Below, piece by piece: positions 34,601 through 45,427 of a DNA stretch of 64,000 bases (position 1 is its first letter; every line of letters starts with the position of its first letter). The translations under genes were made by a program, and so were the position numbers. The stretch spans positions 1,178,001-1,242,000 of the forward strand of contig JAVHJL010000001.1 of NCBI GenBank assembly GCA_036971715.1. Direction: 5' to 3'. Source of the DNA: Arthrobotrys musiformis (taxonomy: Eukaryota > Ascomycota > Orbiliomycetes > Orbiliales > Orbiliaceae). The notes under the pieces were generated by a model, which searched no databases, had not been told where the DNA came from, and worked only from the letters and a program-made list of their open reading frames with translations.

Positions 34601-35331
34601 AAATCCGTCGTCGCCCATTAGGAAACTCAGCGATCAAATCCAACCCACAATCGCCAGTTTCAACAACATCGCCATGGAACTCTAATCCCTCAGCCAGCGC
34701 AGCTAGCATCGGATCCATCCCTCGGGTTTCAAGGACAAACTCCATGAATAGCCAGTACTCGTATAACACCCAAAGCGGGTACTACCAGCCAAACAGCAGC
34801 CAACAGTCACAGCGATCCGACTCGATGAGAAGCGGTAGGCCCCGGTACTCGCAGAACCACGGACCGCAAGGTCAGGTGTATAGCAGTAATGGGGTATTAC
34901 CATTCGCTACCGGCAAACCGCGTCGACGGAGGAGCACGAGTTCTGGGGGGTCGGTGGGACCCGGCGGGTATCCTCATTTAGGGCAGGATCATAACTCCGA
35001 TCGTGCGATGTTTGGAATGGATTTTTGGGATGGGACGCAGGTTAAGCGGGCGAATGATTTGGTGAAGAGTTATGGGAGTACGAATCCTCCTAATCATAGT
35101 GGGGGTAGGAGTGGTGGGGGTAGTTGGTACGGACGGAGGAGGTCGACTGAGCAAGCTAGTGCTATGGAGCTTTTGTACGGCGAGAAAGTTGCAGAACGGT
35201 ATGCGGGTGTGGATATGGAGGAGGAGGGGAGGAGTAGGAAGAGGGATAGCTTTTGGAAGAAAGCGGCTGGATCGATGGGGAGGAGGAGTAAGAGCCAGCA
35301 TAGGAGCGGAGGGGAGGTTATGGGTTATTAA
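31699..35331 (+). CDS. Large, intrinsically disordered protein with N-myristoylation signal
   Basis: Intronless 1,210-residue frame. The start MGNTHS fits the myristoylation consensus (Gly2, Ser6), followed by a basic, Ser-rich stretch (APRRNKSSAHSRH), together a typical membrane-targeting N-terminus. The rest is almost entirely Ser/Pro/Gln/Asn-rich with poly-Pro (PPMPPPPPPPQP near residues 955-965), basic clusters (KKVKRKRRLSFKRLSWK) and many SP/TP and RxxS sites suited to kinases. Short ordered-looking islands are RRRSLLQAAAPGTATR (about 260) and the C-terminal DGTQVKRANDLVKSYGS and AMELLYGEKVAERYAGV blocks, which are likely conserved. I cannot name the family. A peripheral plasma-membrane scaffold or signalling substrate is a reasonable inference. 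Confidence 0.85.
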   Translation: MGNTHSAQAPRRNKSSAHSRHPSSPTTTKKSSFRPSSSKINNRLSKPKVGGESPAPIPIPLPSSLSRRNSKASIRNTLPDRASLNPTDGGTIPYPRPPTRSASVDLSRQDSFTGAPQQGWGNHPSQKASRETLNGLGGPGNNATPCLGAVWLERRRSLVHEPINKPGSPPTNTMSPVSYIRPMTAPAAENSNFEASPLLEPDDLKPPPTASSTASFHSALQSPTRIQLTPSPTKFLNSQQQQQGQTPPSSYNPEPSYVPVRRRSLLQAAAPGTATRPKVQEPESENALDMDDSLLFIPRSRFPNLNTDGARPETPQDQGTLGSLRNGSLFVANGAPSPIPSSPSLRAASDNSQRPRDSSLLSLPPLSAVVNSEIVDNGEDEEAPQTPTRGEDFAIKRKPVGVSSVPTSPQSGKRPAIQIDTSASANPNRRSLRIVPPSPDTEAPDTTETVKPQRPAIDRGEDSTDEDPHRRHLFNYGLRNKQFLNGQYQPSPSSDYSNTNPSAIPSTAPSARPGLSRSPFSFEGSKLVDASDSNTAGPQNAEGFSTEIDPAEFEELKPKPLVVRKNLRPTETSSQAGPSAVDCTNITQTADEKLAPSSDASDVSSNQSQTSQTKTADSGYSSAESAALPPDDHLRRAKNRQSAPENIANEFHKEYPEMKSEMRPTTSHNSAGPNIATAVINVPYSTVRNRTPPTLQAPPPRASKKGKQYPPTQPAHKFENIAAEDADDGEQKKVKRKRRLSFKRLSWKSDKKPEIEAPEEQVAGESNEAITIDEPEVPKPPSPSHLPPLDISSATTEPEQTQYQLQPQPERQQSFTSSVRSGLQSIGYAPEAASLPSSPVEPSYHEPMAITSSTPSRAVLALRSSESVSYTGAAYYQRFNTPSPTPGVAPNTISQTTSLPPAPAPPAPQPPQQKVNTPERQPSLPRHTTPPSSYKPPPGRYSMEDNNRQPPPMPPPPPPPQPRPDNMQIRRRPLGNSAIKSNPQSPVSTTSPWNSNPSASAASIGSIPRVSRTNSMNSQYSYNTQSGYYQPNSSQQSQRSDSMRSGRPRYSQNHGPQGQVYSSNGVLPFATGKPRRRRSTSSGGSVGPGGYPHLGQDHNSDRAMFGMDFWDGTQVKRANDLVKSYGSTNPPNHSGGRSGGGSWYGRRRSTEQASAMELLYGEKVAERYAGVDMEEEGRSRKRDSFWKKAAGSMGRRSKSQHRSGGEVMGY

Positions 35332-36100
35332 CCCATCTCACCCCCCCCCCCCCCCCTTTCCTTCCCTTTTTTTTTTTTTGAATCTGGAGGTTTGTCGTAT
35401 ATTGATTTTCATTTTTGATTATGGGGTTTGCATGGTGTTCTTTTGTTTCCCTTTTCGAACTTTGATGGGGGTTTCCACGATGAGGCATTTGAATTTGCAC
35501 GGAGGATGCTTTTCCCTTGGTTGTTTTACCACCACCCGCTCACATTGCCATACCTTTGTCTATAGCGCCTTTTGATTGCCTTTTTTTCATTTTTTGGTGG
35601 AGGCGTTCGGGAATGCCTTCTGTCGCTCTTTTCTCTTTCACGTTATATACCCCCCAACCTCTCGTTTTACGCTACAAAGAGCCAAGTTATCGATCGGTAC
35701 GAACACAACCGATGCATGTTACATACAGACACACACGGGCTTATTAAGCCTGCCCCAGCTTTACGATTCCTCACTACCGAATTCGAATGATATCTATATA
35801 CTTCTCATCATTTCCAAAGTGAAAAACCAGGGCTTCATTGCATATATTGATACAAGGGGTACTTTCGTAACAAAAAAGAGTGATAACACATTTATCTCAA
35901 GAAAAGAAATAAACAACTTCCTCCCAACTCCCAAGTATGGAAAATAAAGAAAAAGAAAAATATAACGCCGTAATTTTTGTGCGTATATAGATGAGGGGTA
36001 ATGATTGTTACTCGATCGATCCCCTCGGAAAATGATGTAACCACAAAAGACTTTTTTGAATTCGACTTGTTGCCGTAACCTACAGATTATATAACGGACC
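35332..36100. other. Convergent 3' flanks of the disordered-protein gene and NOG1
   Basis: Starts with a run of 16 C then T-rich sequence; no gene. A short A-rich stretch precedes the NOG1 stop codon. Confidence 0.6.
35341..35356. repeat. Homopolymer of 16 C
   Basis: Sixteen consecutive C begin ten bases after the stop codon of the disordered-protein gene, in its 3' UTR, followed by a T-rich tract. A second C16 run lies at 55061-55076. Confidence 0.95.
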
Positions 36101-38420
36101 TTAACGTCTGTTGGTCTTTCCGATTGTTCTCTTGCCCGAAAACTATAGCGCAGAATGTATTAGCAAAAAATCCTCCAAATGAATGTAGAAGTTACTTTGG
36201 ATATTCAAACTTACCAAATGCTTCGGCAAAGCGGCGGAGACATGTCTATCAGCCTCACCCTGTCTGGCCATTCTGTTCATCTTCTTCTGGTTCAACTTGG
36301 CGATCTTCTCGGCCTTCGTCCTGGCACCCTCGTCCGTGACACCGTCTTCACGTCTGTTGCTCTGGCTTCTGACTCTGCTCTTCGCACGTTCCTTCAGCGT
36401 CATCTGGCTGATGTCATGCATGCTGATATCTCTCATCTCGGCATCACCGCCCATCTCAGAGGCAGCTCTGCTCCTACCGGCAACAGAACGTCCACGGCTC
36501 TTGCTCCTCGCCCTGTCGACAACAGTGCTGGCGTCCAGACCGATCCTTTCAAGGCTACTCTTCATCTCGCTGATGTTCTTCGGCATCTTCTGGCGTGGGA
36601 TGACGGCTCGGTTCTTCAATGCCTTCTTGTTTCTCGCGGCGTTTCGGATCAGTTGCTTCTGTTCTCGGATGAAATCGGCCTTCATTCGGATATCTGCCTC
36701 TTCGTCGTCTTCGATGCTCTCTTCTTCTTCGTAGAATCCTTCGGCTTCTAGTCTTTCTTCCTCAGCCTCCAACGCTGCGAGTTTCGATTCGATATCAGGG
36801 TCGATAAAGTCGTAAACGTTCTTGCCGTCAAAGATCTCAGGAATCTTATCGAATTTCCACTCGTCGTTTTCGAGCACGTAGTTCTCTGTAAGAAAATGGT
36901 TAGTTTGGGATCTGCAACCGGGAAAGGGAAATGGGGGGGGTTGAGTCACGTACTCTTCAAATTAATATTATAAACACCGGCACCGCCTTCCTCAGCCTCA
37001 ATATCCTTCTCCAACTTCCGTCTGTTTGGATCGTTGACGTCGTATTTCGTCCTCTCCTTGACGGCATCGGGGATAAACGCCTCCCTCGTGACACCACCGA
37101 TAGGTTGTGCCACGTGTATCCGGTTGAGGATATCAGTAGCTCTATTTGTCTTCAATTTCTGCTCTACTCTTGCGGCGAGGAGTCGCTCGCAAGCCTTGTT
37201 CTTCACTTCCGAGATACCCTGTTCGGTATGGCAACTCAGCTGTAGCATTTCGACTTCTCCGCCCTGAAGCATGGTTTGTATCAACTTCTGTGATTCCTCA
37301 TCCAAATCCTCAGGCTTCATGGCATCGATCTTGTTTACCACCACAAACACAATTTTGTTTGCAAACAAAGGTTTTATCGAGTGGAAGAGTTGGACTTGTG
37401 CGGCAACAGAGTAACCACACTGTTCGGAGAGATCCATGAAATACAGGATCACGGATTTCAAATGGGCGATAGCAGTGATAGATTGCATTTCAATTGTGTT
37501 CATTTCTTCGAGGGGGTGATCGAGAATACCAGGGGTATCGATGGCCTGGAATCGAAGGTATTTATAATCGAAATGACCGACGAACAAACTCTTTGTTGTG
37601 AAGGCATACGGCTGAACATCCACGTCTGCTCTGGTGATGCTTCGGAGGAAGCTGCTCTTTCCGACATTGGGATAACCACAGATGAGGAGGGTTCGGGTGT
37701 TGGGGTCAATACCCGGGAGACGACCAAGATGCTGTCGGACTTGTTCCAAATAGAGGAGGGGGTCTTTCAGACGACGAGTGATGGTGGCCATACGACCCAA
37801 TGCTGCACGCTTTAGCTGCTTGCACTGGAAGAGGGACTGGGCGTATTTGATGAGACGGACATAGTCACGGCAGACTTGTTCGATGAGGTGCTTGGCTGTG
37901 GAGAGCTGACCGAGGGCAATTCGGAAATGGTCGGCGTCGTAGAGGGTATTCATAAGATCCTTGTCTGGAATCCAGTCAGTTAGAAATCCAAGCCTATCTC
38001 TGCTAGTGTGGGAGAGGGAGAAAACATACGGAAGGGGTGGATATCCTGGAGCTTTGGGAATCCATCGAGAATCGCCTGAATCTTTTCAGTGAATGTATCT
38101 TGGGTAAATTTAACTTTTCTGAGATAGAAAGCTATAATTGAGGTGTTAGCAACCTTTCCTAGCCATTGTAGTAGTATAGATCTAGAGGCAAAAGGTACCT
38201 CTGATTCTGCTAATCTTGAAGCCAGATCGGATAACGGTGGGAGTCTTCCTGGTAGTCCTCGACAAGACAATATCGAGGAACTCCTGCGATGTGGGCACCG
38301 GGGCGATAGCTTTCCAGGTCTGTCGATGCGTCAGTTAGTTTATTTGGTCTGAGCTCGAAAGTAGCTTGCTACTTTGATTTCACTGAATCATTGAATAGAA
38401 TAACTTACAGTTTGGACCAT
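36101..38420 (-). CDS. NOG1: Nucleolar GTP-binding protein 1
   Basis: Six exons: 38420-38409 (12 nt), 38319-38199, 38131-38030, 37964-36954, 36885-36215 and 36142-36101, all in phase, 652 residues. NOG1 is an essential GTPase that associates with pre-60S ribosomal particles from nucleolus to cytoplasm. The N-terminal NOG1 helix block reads WKAIAPVPTSQEFLDIVLSR and FYLRKVKFTQDTF. The GTPase motifs are G1 GYPNVGKSS (175-183), G3 DTPG and G4 NKID. The C-terminus is charged, with RARSKSRGRSVAGRSRA and the terminal SGKRTIGKTNRR. The very short first and last exons (MVQT and the final 13 residues) are required to recover the conserved ends. Confidence 0.97.
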
Positions 38421-39037
38421 TGTGGCGGCTATATAGTGTACTGTTGGTAATGTAGAAGCCTGTTGGTGGAGAACTACCTCGATGAGATGGTGATGGTGGA
38501 GAAGTCGTCGAGGAAGACTGAGAAAAGCCGCCTATCAAGAAAAAAGTTGGTGGAAAGCGAAAAACATATTTTTTTCTTCGAGCGCCAGGGACTAGTCCTA
38601 ATCGGGTTAGCTTAATCGCAACTGTCGCTCATTGGCCAACGTCAGGCGCAACACATCGACAACACACGGCCGCGAACCTTGGAACGATGCAACACAACGA
38701 TGGACCTGGTGATACCGACTTTTACTACCGCAATAACTACTCAACTAACCACCTTCATTACCGAAACATCGATACCAAGTCCAGTGTGTATCTGGCTGGC
38801 CCTTTAGATTGTTTTCTTTCTTTTTTGAAGTTATTGATATTGCTTCGCTGTGGCGGACTTAACGTTAGTATACCAGGTCATCGATTGCCCAATACATCGT
38901 TCGCTCGCCTCTGATCCAATCGCGACTTGGCTCGAGCTCAACCCCAAACATCGATATTTCCATCAATCTCCTCCAACATAACAGTCGCCGAACAGTCTCT
39001 CCTACCCCCCAAAATTAACTCCGCCCTGGTTGCCAGT
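38421..39037. promoter_or_regulatory. Divergent promoter region between NOG1 and the cyclophilin gene
   Basis: A 617-bp gap between divergently transcribed genes. The sequence just upstream of the cyclophilin start is C-rich (CTACCCCCC). No specific element can be named with confidence. Confidence 0.5.
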
Positions 39038-40588
39038 ATGGTCGCTCCAGTCCGCCCTCGCTGCTTCCTGGACCTACAGCACGGTACCGATCCCGTAGGT
39101 CGCGTCGTAATCGAACTCTTCACAGACAAAACACCAAGAACGTGCGAAAAGTTCGTATACCCACCACCATATCAAGCAGCATACACGCAAAACTTATCCA
39201 CACATAAAAAAAAAAAGAGACCACTCATAATTGACGAATAGTTTTCTGAGACTTATAGCTTTCGGTCGCTATGCACAGCCTCCACTTCACCGTCCCTTCA
39301 CTACAAATCCTCAATCTTCCACCGGGTAATTGAAGAATTCATGCTCCAAGGCGGCGATATCACTCGAGGAGACGGCAAGGGAGGCGTATCAATATACGGT
39401 GATACCTTTGAAGATGAAAACCTCGGGTGGTGTGATATCGACAAAGAAGGATTGGTATGCATGGCCAATAGGGGGAAAGATACCAATAGCTCCCAGTCAG
39501 TGGTACCACCCAACTTTCTTTTCTCCTCTGAAAGGTTTCAAAAAAATCAGGTGATTTTGCTGACTTTTTTTTTATTCCACTTATCTAGGTTTTTTATTAC
39601 GGTATGAAACTCGCAATCCTAGAAATTATATATCGAAAGCGTACGCATACTATGCCTCGGAAGGATCGGTATTGACGAATTTTTTCTTTGAACTCAGTGC
39701 GCCCCATGTGATCATCTCAACGGAAAACATACGGTTTTCGGCCATGTAGTGAGCGGCCTCCAATTCGTGAAGGAAATGGAAAAAGTTAGAGTGGATTCGT
39801 CAGATAAGCCTGTGGTGGACGTTATTATTTCGAATTGTGGCGAACTAGAATTCCGCAGGGCGCCGGCGAAGGCAGCTGCAACAAGGACGACAGACGCAAA
39901 ACCTTCCCGGGACAGGAACTCGAAACGACCGCGAAGTCAAAGCCGAAGCCGTAGCAGGAGCAGGAGTAAAAGCGAAAGTAGAAGCGGCAGTAGAACTCGG
40001 GATAGGCATAGAAGCAGGACAAGAAGCCCTAGAGCGAAATCGGATCGTCACAAGCGGCAGGATAGAGATAGAGACTCTCGACGGTCCGGTAGAAGGCACC
40101 GGGACCGGGCTGATCGCTCGCGTTCACCACGGAGACACGGGGACGCCTCAACCAAGGAACCCGCCGTCTCACCTTCACAAAACAAGGATGTTAGATCCAC
40201 ATCTCGTTCACAGTCTCCCGAAAAGCCAATATCTCCGACAGGCCAGCGAGATTCAAGGTATTCAAGAAACCACCCTAAACCATCCCGTCGGTCATATTCC
40301 CGCTCTCGGTCGCGGTCTCATGATCGTCACAGACGCGGACGGGATTACGACGATGACGGTGAATTCGACTCAGAGGAAGAGCGGCGGATCCAACGAGAGG
40401 AAGATGAGCGGGAATCCAATCGACGTCAGCCGCAATACCAGAGGCCATATCGCTCTCCCCCTCGACGCGATGACCGATATTCAGCCGATTCAGGCCAATC
40501 AGAGGTTAAATTCAAGGGCCGTGGAAGTATGAAGTATCGTGAGAAAAGTGGGTACGGAGGCTACAATCGATTCGGAAGGTTAATCTAG
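39038..40588 (+). CDS. Nuclear cyclophilin (peptidyl-prolyl isomerase) with RS-rich tail
   Basis: Exons 39038-39150, 39259-39495, 39589-39601 (13 nt) and 39698-40588 give 417 residues. The cyclophilin domain (residues about 8-180) holds SSIFHRVIEEFMLQGGD, the MANRG and SQFFIT core and HLNGKHTVFGHVVSG. The catalytic Arg/Phe pair (FHR, QFF) is present. The donor GTTCGT after exon 1 is unusual but gives the conserved TCENFRSLCT. The 13-nt exon encodes the end of SQ and FFIT and is needed for the active site. The tail (about 195-400) is rich in RS/SR, DR and HR dipeptides like human PPIG/SRcyp and plant RS cyclophilins, which associate with the spliceosome. A role in pre-mRNA splicing is therefore likely. 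Confidence 0.93.
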
Positions 40589-43500
40589 ATGGAAACACAA
40601 AAGCGTAATCACGACCTCAAATTTCAAGGCTTTTATTTGAAGCATCTATATTTATAAACAATATCACGAGATCACACGATCATACCTCGAAACTGCTATA
40701 GCACGTCCGCTATCCCCGCAATGGGAGAAGCGAAGTGAATCTCAAGGTTTGTTTGAGGTTAATGAATACAGCGGCATCCACCCAAAAACGTGCTGATCTT
40801 CGTGTGAATTTCCATGATCATGAGGACCGAGAATCGTGTCCGTGCGTCAGGGAGCTGTCCTTAATTGACGCCTGTTATTTGTGAGGCAAGGATTTCCTGC
40901 CAAATTAGTAATATCGACGCTGTGAGTTGTGGTGGTGGGAACCTCTCTCCTGTATTAACCGCTCAAATTCTTTGTGAAAAAAAGAATGTTCGGGGAAACA
41001 TTCGATGCGTCGGACTTCCGGCACTGGTAACGAGAATCTGCAGCGGCAGGGGAAGACAATCACACTGGTTCCAGTGGAACGGCAGTCCACGGCGAGCGTT
41101 TTGTCCCGCGTTGCAAGGGGGAAGCGAAGAGATGTGTATGTCATGGCGAGAGAAAACAACGCCGTGGCGGCGGCTTGCAGCAGATGACACAGGAATACAA
41201 ACCGAATGTGACCAAGCCTTGCAATTGGCCTTGCCGTGGTGGGAAAAGAGGCGTCCTGGCTCGGCAAAGAGCGTACGATCGTACGGGATTCTTGGACGTC
41301 GAGAAATATTTCCAAAAAAAAAATCTTGAATCATTGGACTGAGAATGGCCAGGTTTATTGGACAAAGGGGGCATGCAGCAACTGCACCTACATACATACA
41401 TACATACTTACGCACAGCATGTACTATGTAAGTAACAATTGATCCTAAAGGCAGACCAAGGGCTGCGAACCCCGTCGCCAATTAGAATGTCGACATCCTG
41501 CATAAGAGTGGGGTTTGGGTCGAATCAATTCCAGGAATGCGGTCAGGGTGGGGAGAGTGGGTTGCATGGGGATCACGTTGACAAAGAAGCCCTCACCAAG
41601 CCTGGTATTGATGGTGAAGGATTTCGTCAATGGAAAAAGTGACGGGTATCTGGGATATCCTTATTGAAATTATATCCACCCAGACCCTGTACCTTGCCCA
41701 CCTCGATTCGAAGGTTTCAAAAACAGGCAAAAAGTATCAAGGGAGGTAAGCCTAATGGCTCGGTAAGTTCAGTGACGCAAGGTTTCGACGACCACTTCCC
41801 ATTGGAAATGTTTCTGCTCGACATCTATATGCGCCCTGGCCTGCTTGAATTCTGCGGGAAGAGGTTTCATGATTTTGAGACCCTATATGGATATATATAG
41901 GATTGATAACTGGCCGGACATTCCGCTATCCGGCCCGCTTCGTATCGTGTGATAGGGATCTCGACAAGAGTCTTGGGTAAAGGAGTTGAGAGTTTCCATA
42001 CCATGACTGTGCAACTACCACGTATGAGAATCACCACAACAATATGGGATAGCTGTGGTCCGAGCATCTAGCAATTTTGTTGCTCCTAGGCGTCCACTAC
42101 CGCTAGTTAGTACCCAACTTGCAAGTGAAACACACTAACGATGTAACCATCGGCCAGTTCAAAGTGATAGACAGGACGGCTGGGGATTATGCTATTCCTC
42201 GAGGAGACCATAGAGCTCTCTATCACTTCCATGAAAGGTTGAGAGGTAAGCAGGTTTGAAAAGGTTTGGGATAGCCTGTGGAGCCTTCGTTTGATTTGGC
42301 TCGACGCCATGCATTAGCAAATTGAGTTCCGGCCATGTTGTTGTTGAGGTTGGGATATATCTGCTATTTAATATAGTTACAATGCTAGTTCGGAGGCGTA
42401 CCAGTAGTTTGGTAGCTTGGTTAGTGTCTATTGAAGTCCCACAGTAAAATGATGATGTATTCCCTCGGTCATCGGGTGAGTTTCCCACGAACAGGGAACC
42501 CCGAGGAACTTTCTGTGCAGCGCTCTTACACGAGATGGCTGAGAAATTGATGCCCCATATAATTTCATTTCAGGGTTTTTATGCACTCACCTTGGGGTTA
42601 GATGCAGGCCCACAGGGGATAACCATCTAAATTGCAGTTCGTCTTGGATCATATCAAGGTTGGAGGCCTTGGTAAGTTCATGGAGACCGTGACTTTGTGG
42701 GGTTTTTGGTTAATGGCTAGATCCTAGATCCTCCCGAAAATACTGGATTCCATGTGTTATCGGGGGAAGGCCTAGGGCGGAGGAATGTTCAGCTCGTGTT
42801 TAGATGTCCACAATGCAAATTTAATGAAGATTCTCACATTGTTGAACCTAAACGGATTGCTGGGACGTCTTGAAAAGACAGAAGTGATTCTACCAAGTTC
42901 TCGGGTCGGTGTGCTCCGGCCCTGTGCCACACCTTCCCGCTGTGCTGGAAGCAGGGCTAACATCAACGTCAAGGCGCTAAGTTTCACTACCACACCTGCT
43001 CACCAGCCGAACACAGATATGGCCGACAATCGCGAGCCGTCGTTTTCCTGTGACACCCCCTCCCAAACATTTCCAGAACTAACGGACCCCTATTATTTTG
43101 TGATTCTGCATACTTTCAGTTAGTGCATTTGTGCCACCATGAATTAAATGAGATTCCTGATGGTTCGCAACGAAACAAAAAAGACGGTTAACCCGAGACC
43201 ATGGTATAGGGAACCTGCTCGTGGCTTAAACCTTCCGGTGACCTTAAGGGTACAAACCAGTGATGTTAGTGTGCATTCATCCGAAATTCGTGCTGCAAGA
43301 TTGCAAGTGCCATGCGACTGAAAAATGCGGTCCGTCAGAGCTTGTACTATTCGGGATTGCAGGACTAGCAAGGCCAGTCCGTCGACTCCAATGTTTCTCT
43401 GTTTGCCTCGACCCCGAAGCTCACCGAAGATACCCAACTAACCTGGCTCAGAAAAAAGAAAGAAATCCAGAGAAGGAGATCGTCGAGTCGCAGTAGTGTA

Positions 43501-43903
43501 TAAGGACCCCTTGTCCAACGCACGTTATATCCTCCCAGATTTTTTTTATTTTGCAATTTCGAAGCCTGACGTGGTGGTCTCTCGGTACCCTTAGCTAGGT
43601 CTCCTCTTTAAATTTTCGAGGAACTAGGGGCGGTCCACTTGTCCTATGCCTACTCTCTCTTCAGGACTCTGATTGGCAGTACCGAATAGCAGCAGACCGG
43701 CACAGCACAGTATAGATATCTTTCGACTGGTAGTTAGAAATATATTCCACAACGTTGACTCACGATTATCTGGTTCTCTCTCCCAAATCTCTCTCTCTCT
43801 CGGCCTCGACTCCAGCAAACGGCACAAGACCACTCCGACTTTCAAGAATAGTTCAAACAGAGGACAAAATCCTTCAGCTTATAGTACCCCAAATTCGGCC
43901 ACG
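40589..43903. other. Intergenic region without a recognised gene
   Basis: Open frames up to 172 codons (40963-41481, minus) overlap others on both strands and show no domain. A (CATA)n microsatellite lies near 41388-41406. A minus frame at 41445-41630 (segment VNVIPMQPTLPTLTAFLEL) and a plus frame at 41790-41897 (FDDHFPLEMFLLDIYM) have protein-like composition. No splice model joining them to a gene could be built. A CT repeat (CTCTCTCTCTCT) at 43785-43800 lies in the leader of the next gene. Confidence 0.4.
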
Positions 43904-45427
43904 ATGTCAACAAGCGGCTCCTCCTCTTCCTTGTCAGAAACCTGCTCTTTAGACAGTGCGTATTGGCGGATCGTACGTCACCATGGCCGAGAGTTCCAAG
44001 ATTATTCAATCGAAAAAATCATATATCCGGTCCCAGTCGACGAGGTATGTTGTATCCAACCATAGACAGACGTTGAGACAAGGCAATCCTGTGGGAGTTT
44101 GACGTGCTTCCTTTGAACCCTCCAAAAACCAAAAAAATGCTGCGGAGTAGCTCTCTCGAGGTGGCTGACACTCCCCAAGGATGAGCAAGACCGCCTCAAC
44201 AGGCAGCATCTTGTCTTTAGGAAGATATTCGACAGGAGGCTCATCTTCCCTCCCGTTGAGAACCCGAAGAAGATCCTAGATTGTGGTTACGGCTCGGGAG
44301 CTTGGGCAATCGAGGCAGCTGAAACGTACCCAGATGCAGAGGTTTGAATCCGAACACCAACATGCACTCTGTTTCGTAATCGACCACTGACTCTGTGATA
44401 GATCATTGCTGTCGACATTTCTCCTCATCTTAAGCCCGAAGAGACCCCAAATAACCTTTGGTGCCAGGTAAGCCACGAAGTAGCTCGACAGCCACAGGGC
44501 TACAAGTGAACCAAACCTCCAGTCGATAGACTAACACCTTAATTCGAGGTCGACGATTTAAACGAACCTTTCAATTTCAAGCCCGAGGAATTCGACTTTG
44601 TCCATTCAAGACTAGTTGCTCCAGGCATCGGCAAGAATCGATGGCCGGGCTATATGAAAGACTGTTTCAAGTTAGTAATCATTAAGACAAACAACGAGTC
44701 TCAAATCATAGAACACTCACGTCGGTCAACCTTATCACAGAGTCTTAAAGGCAGGCGGTTGGTTGCAGATGGTTGAAATATATTTCAATGTTCAGTCCGA
44801 CAACGGAACGTTGACGGAAGAACACGGGCTTCGAAGGTGGAGCAAGACTTTTCTTGAAGTATACGAAGATAAAAAGGACTTGCGAGCCCCAACAAGATTG
44901 CAATCTATGATGGAAGCTGCTGGGTTCATAGAGGTGCAAAGCCGAATGATGCCCCTCCCATTGAATGGGTGGTCCCGAGGTAAGTCAATGCAAGATATCT
45001 TATGTCGTATGTTACCGAATAACAAAGGCTGATGTGATGTTCAGATGAAAGAGACCGGGATATTGGTAACCTCAACTGCTCGAATGCGAAAGATCTGATC
45101 AATGCCATGGCGTTATGGCCTTTTACAGAGCGGCTCGAGATGTCACTGGAGCAATTCTACGTCCTGATTGCGAGGGCCCGTAGCGAGATCGACGACCTAA
45201 ATCTGCGTCCATATTTCCCATTGTAAGTCCAAATGTTTATGGCTCGACCATAACAGTCTTTTTGCAAGGATAAGAGCGAGTGACAGCTGCACGCATGTAC
45301 AGAATGTACCTTAGATTTGCTTGGAGTAGAAGGCTTCCGTAAGTTTTTTTATGGACTTTGGACTTGTTGCTGACGTCAAGATCTCGGATGTAGGTATGTT
45401 GTGATTGGAAAGAAGCCATCTGCCTGA
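43904..45427 (+). CDS. SAM-dependent methyltransferase, LaeA/UMTA-like
   Basis: Seven exons: 43904-44044, 44180-44341, 44402-44467, 44549-44670, 44741-44979, 45045-45222 and 45394-45427, in phase, 313 residues. Methyltransferase motif I is LDCGYGSGAWAIEAA, followed by IIAVDISP. DEQDRLNRQHLVF and the C-terminal YFPLYVVIGKKP are hallmarks of the fungal family that includes LaeA and UMTA. These proteins regulate secondary metabolism or modify small molecules; the substrate is unknown. There is no biosynthetic core gene next to it. Exon 2 uses an AAG acceptor, chosen because it alone preserves the VPVDE-DEQDRL junction. A possible 36-nt cassette exon lies in the last intron. The start is the first ATG in frame. 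Confidence 0.85.

Noticed and set aside
36179..36751. 190- and 145-codon plus-strand frames
   Set aside because: They are antisense shadows of the NOG1 C-terminal exon.
40963..41481. 172-codon minus-strand frame
   Set aside because: Overlaps equally open frames on both strands; Cys/Arg/His-rich composition typical of non-coding translation.
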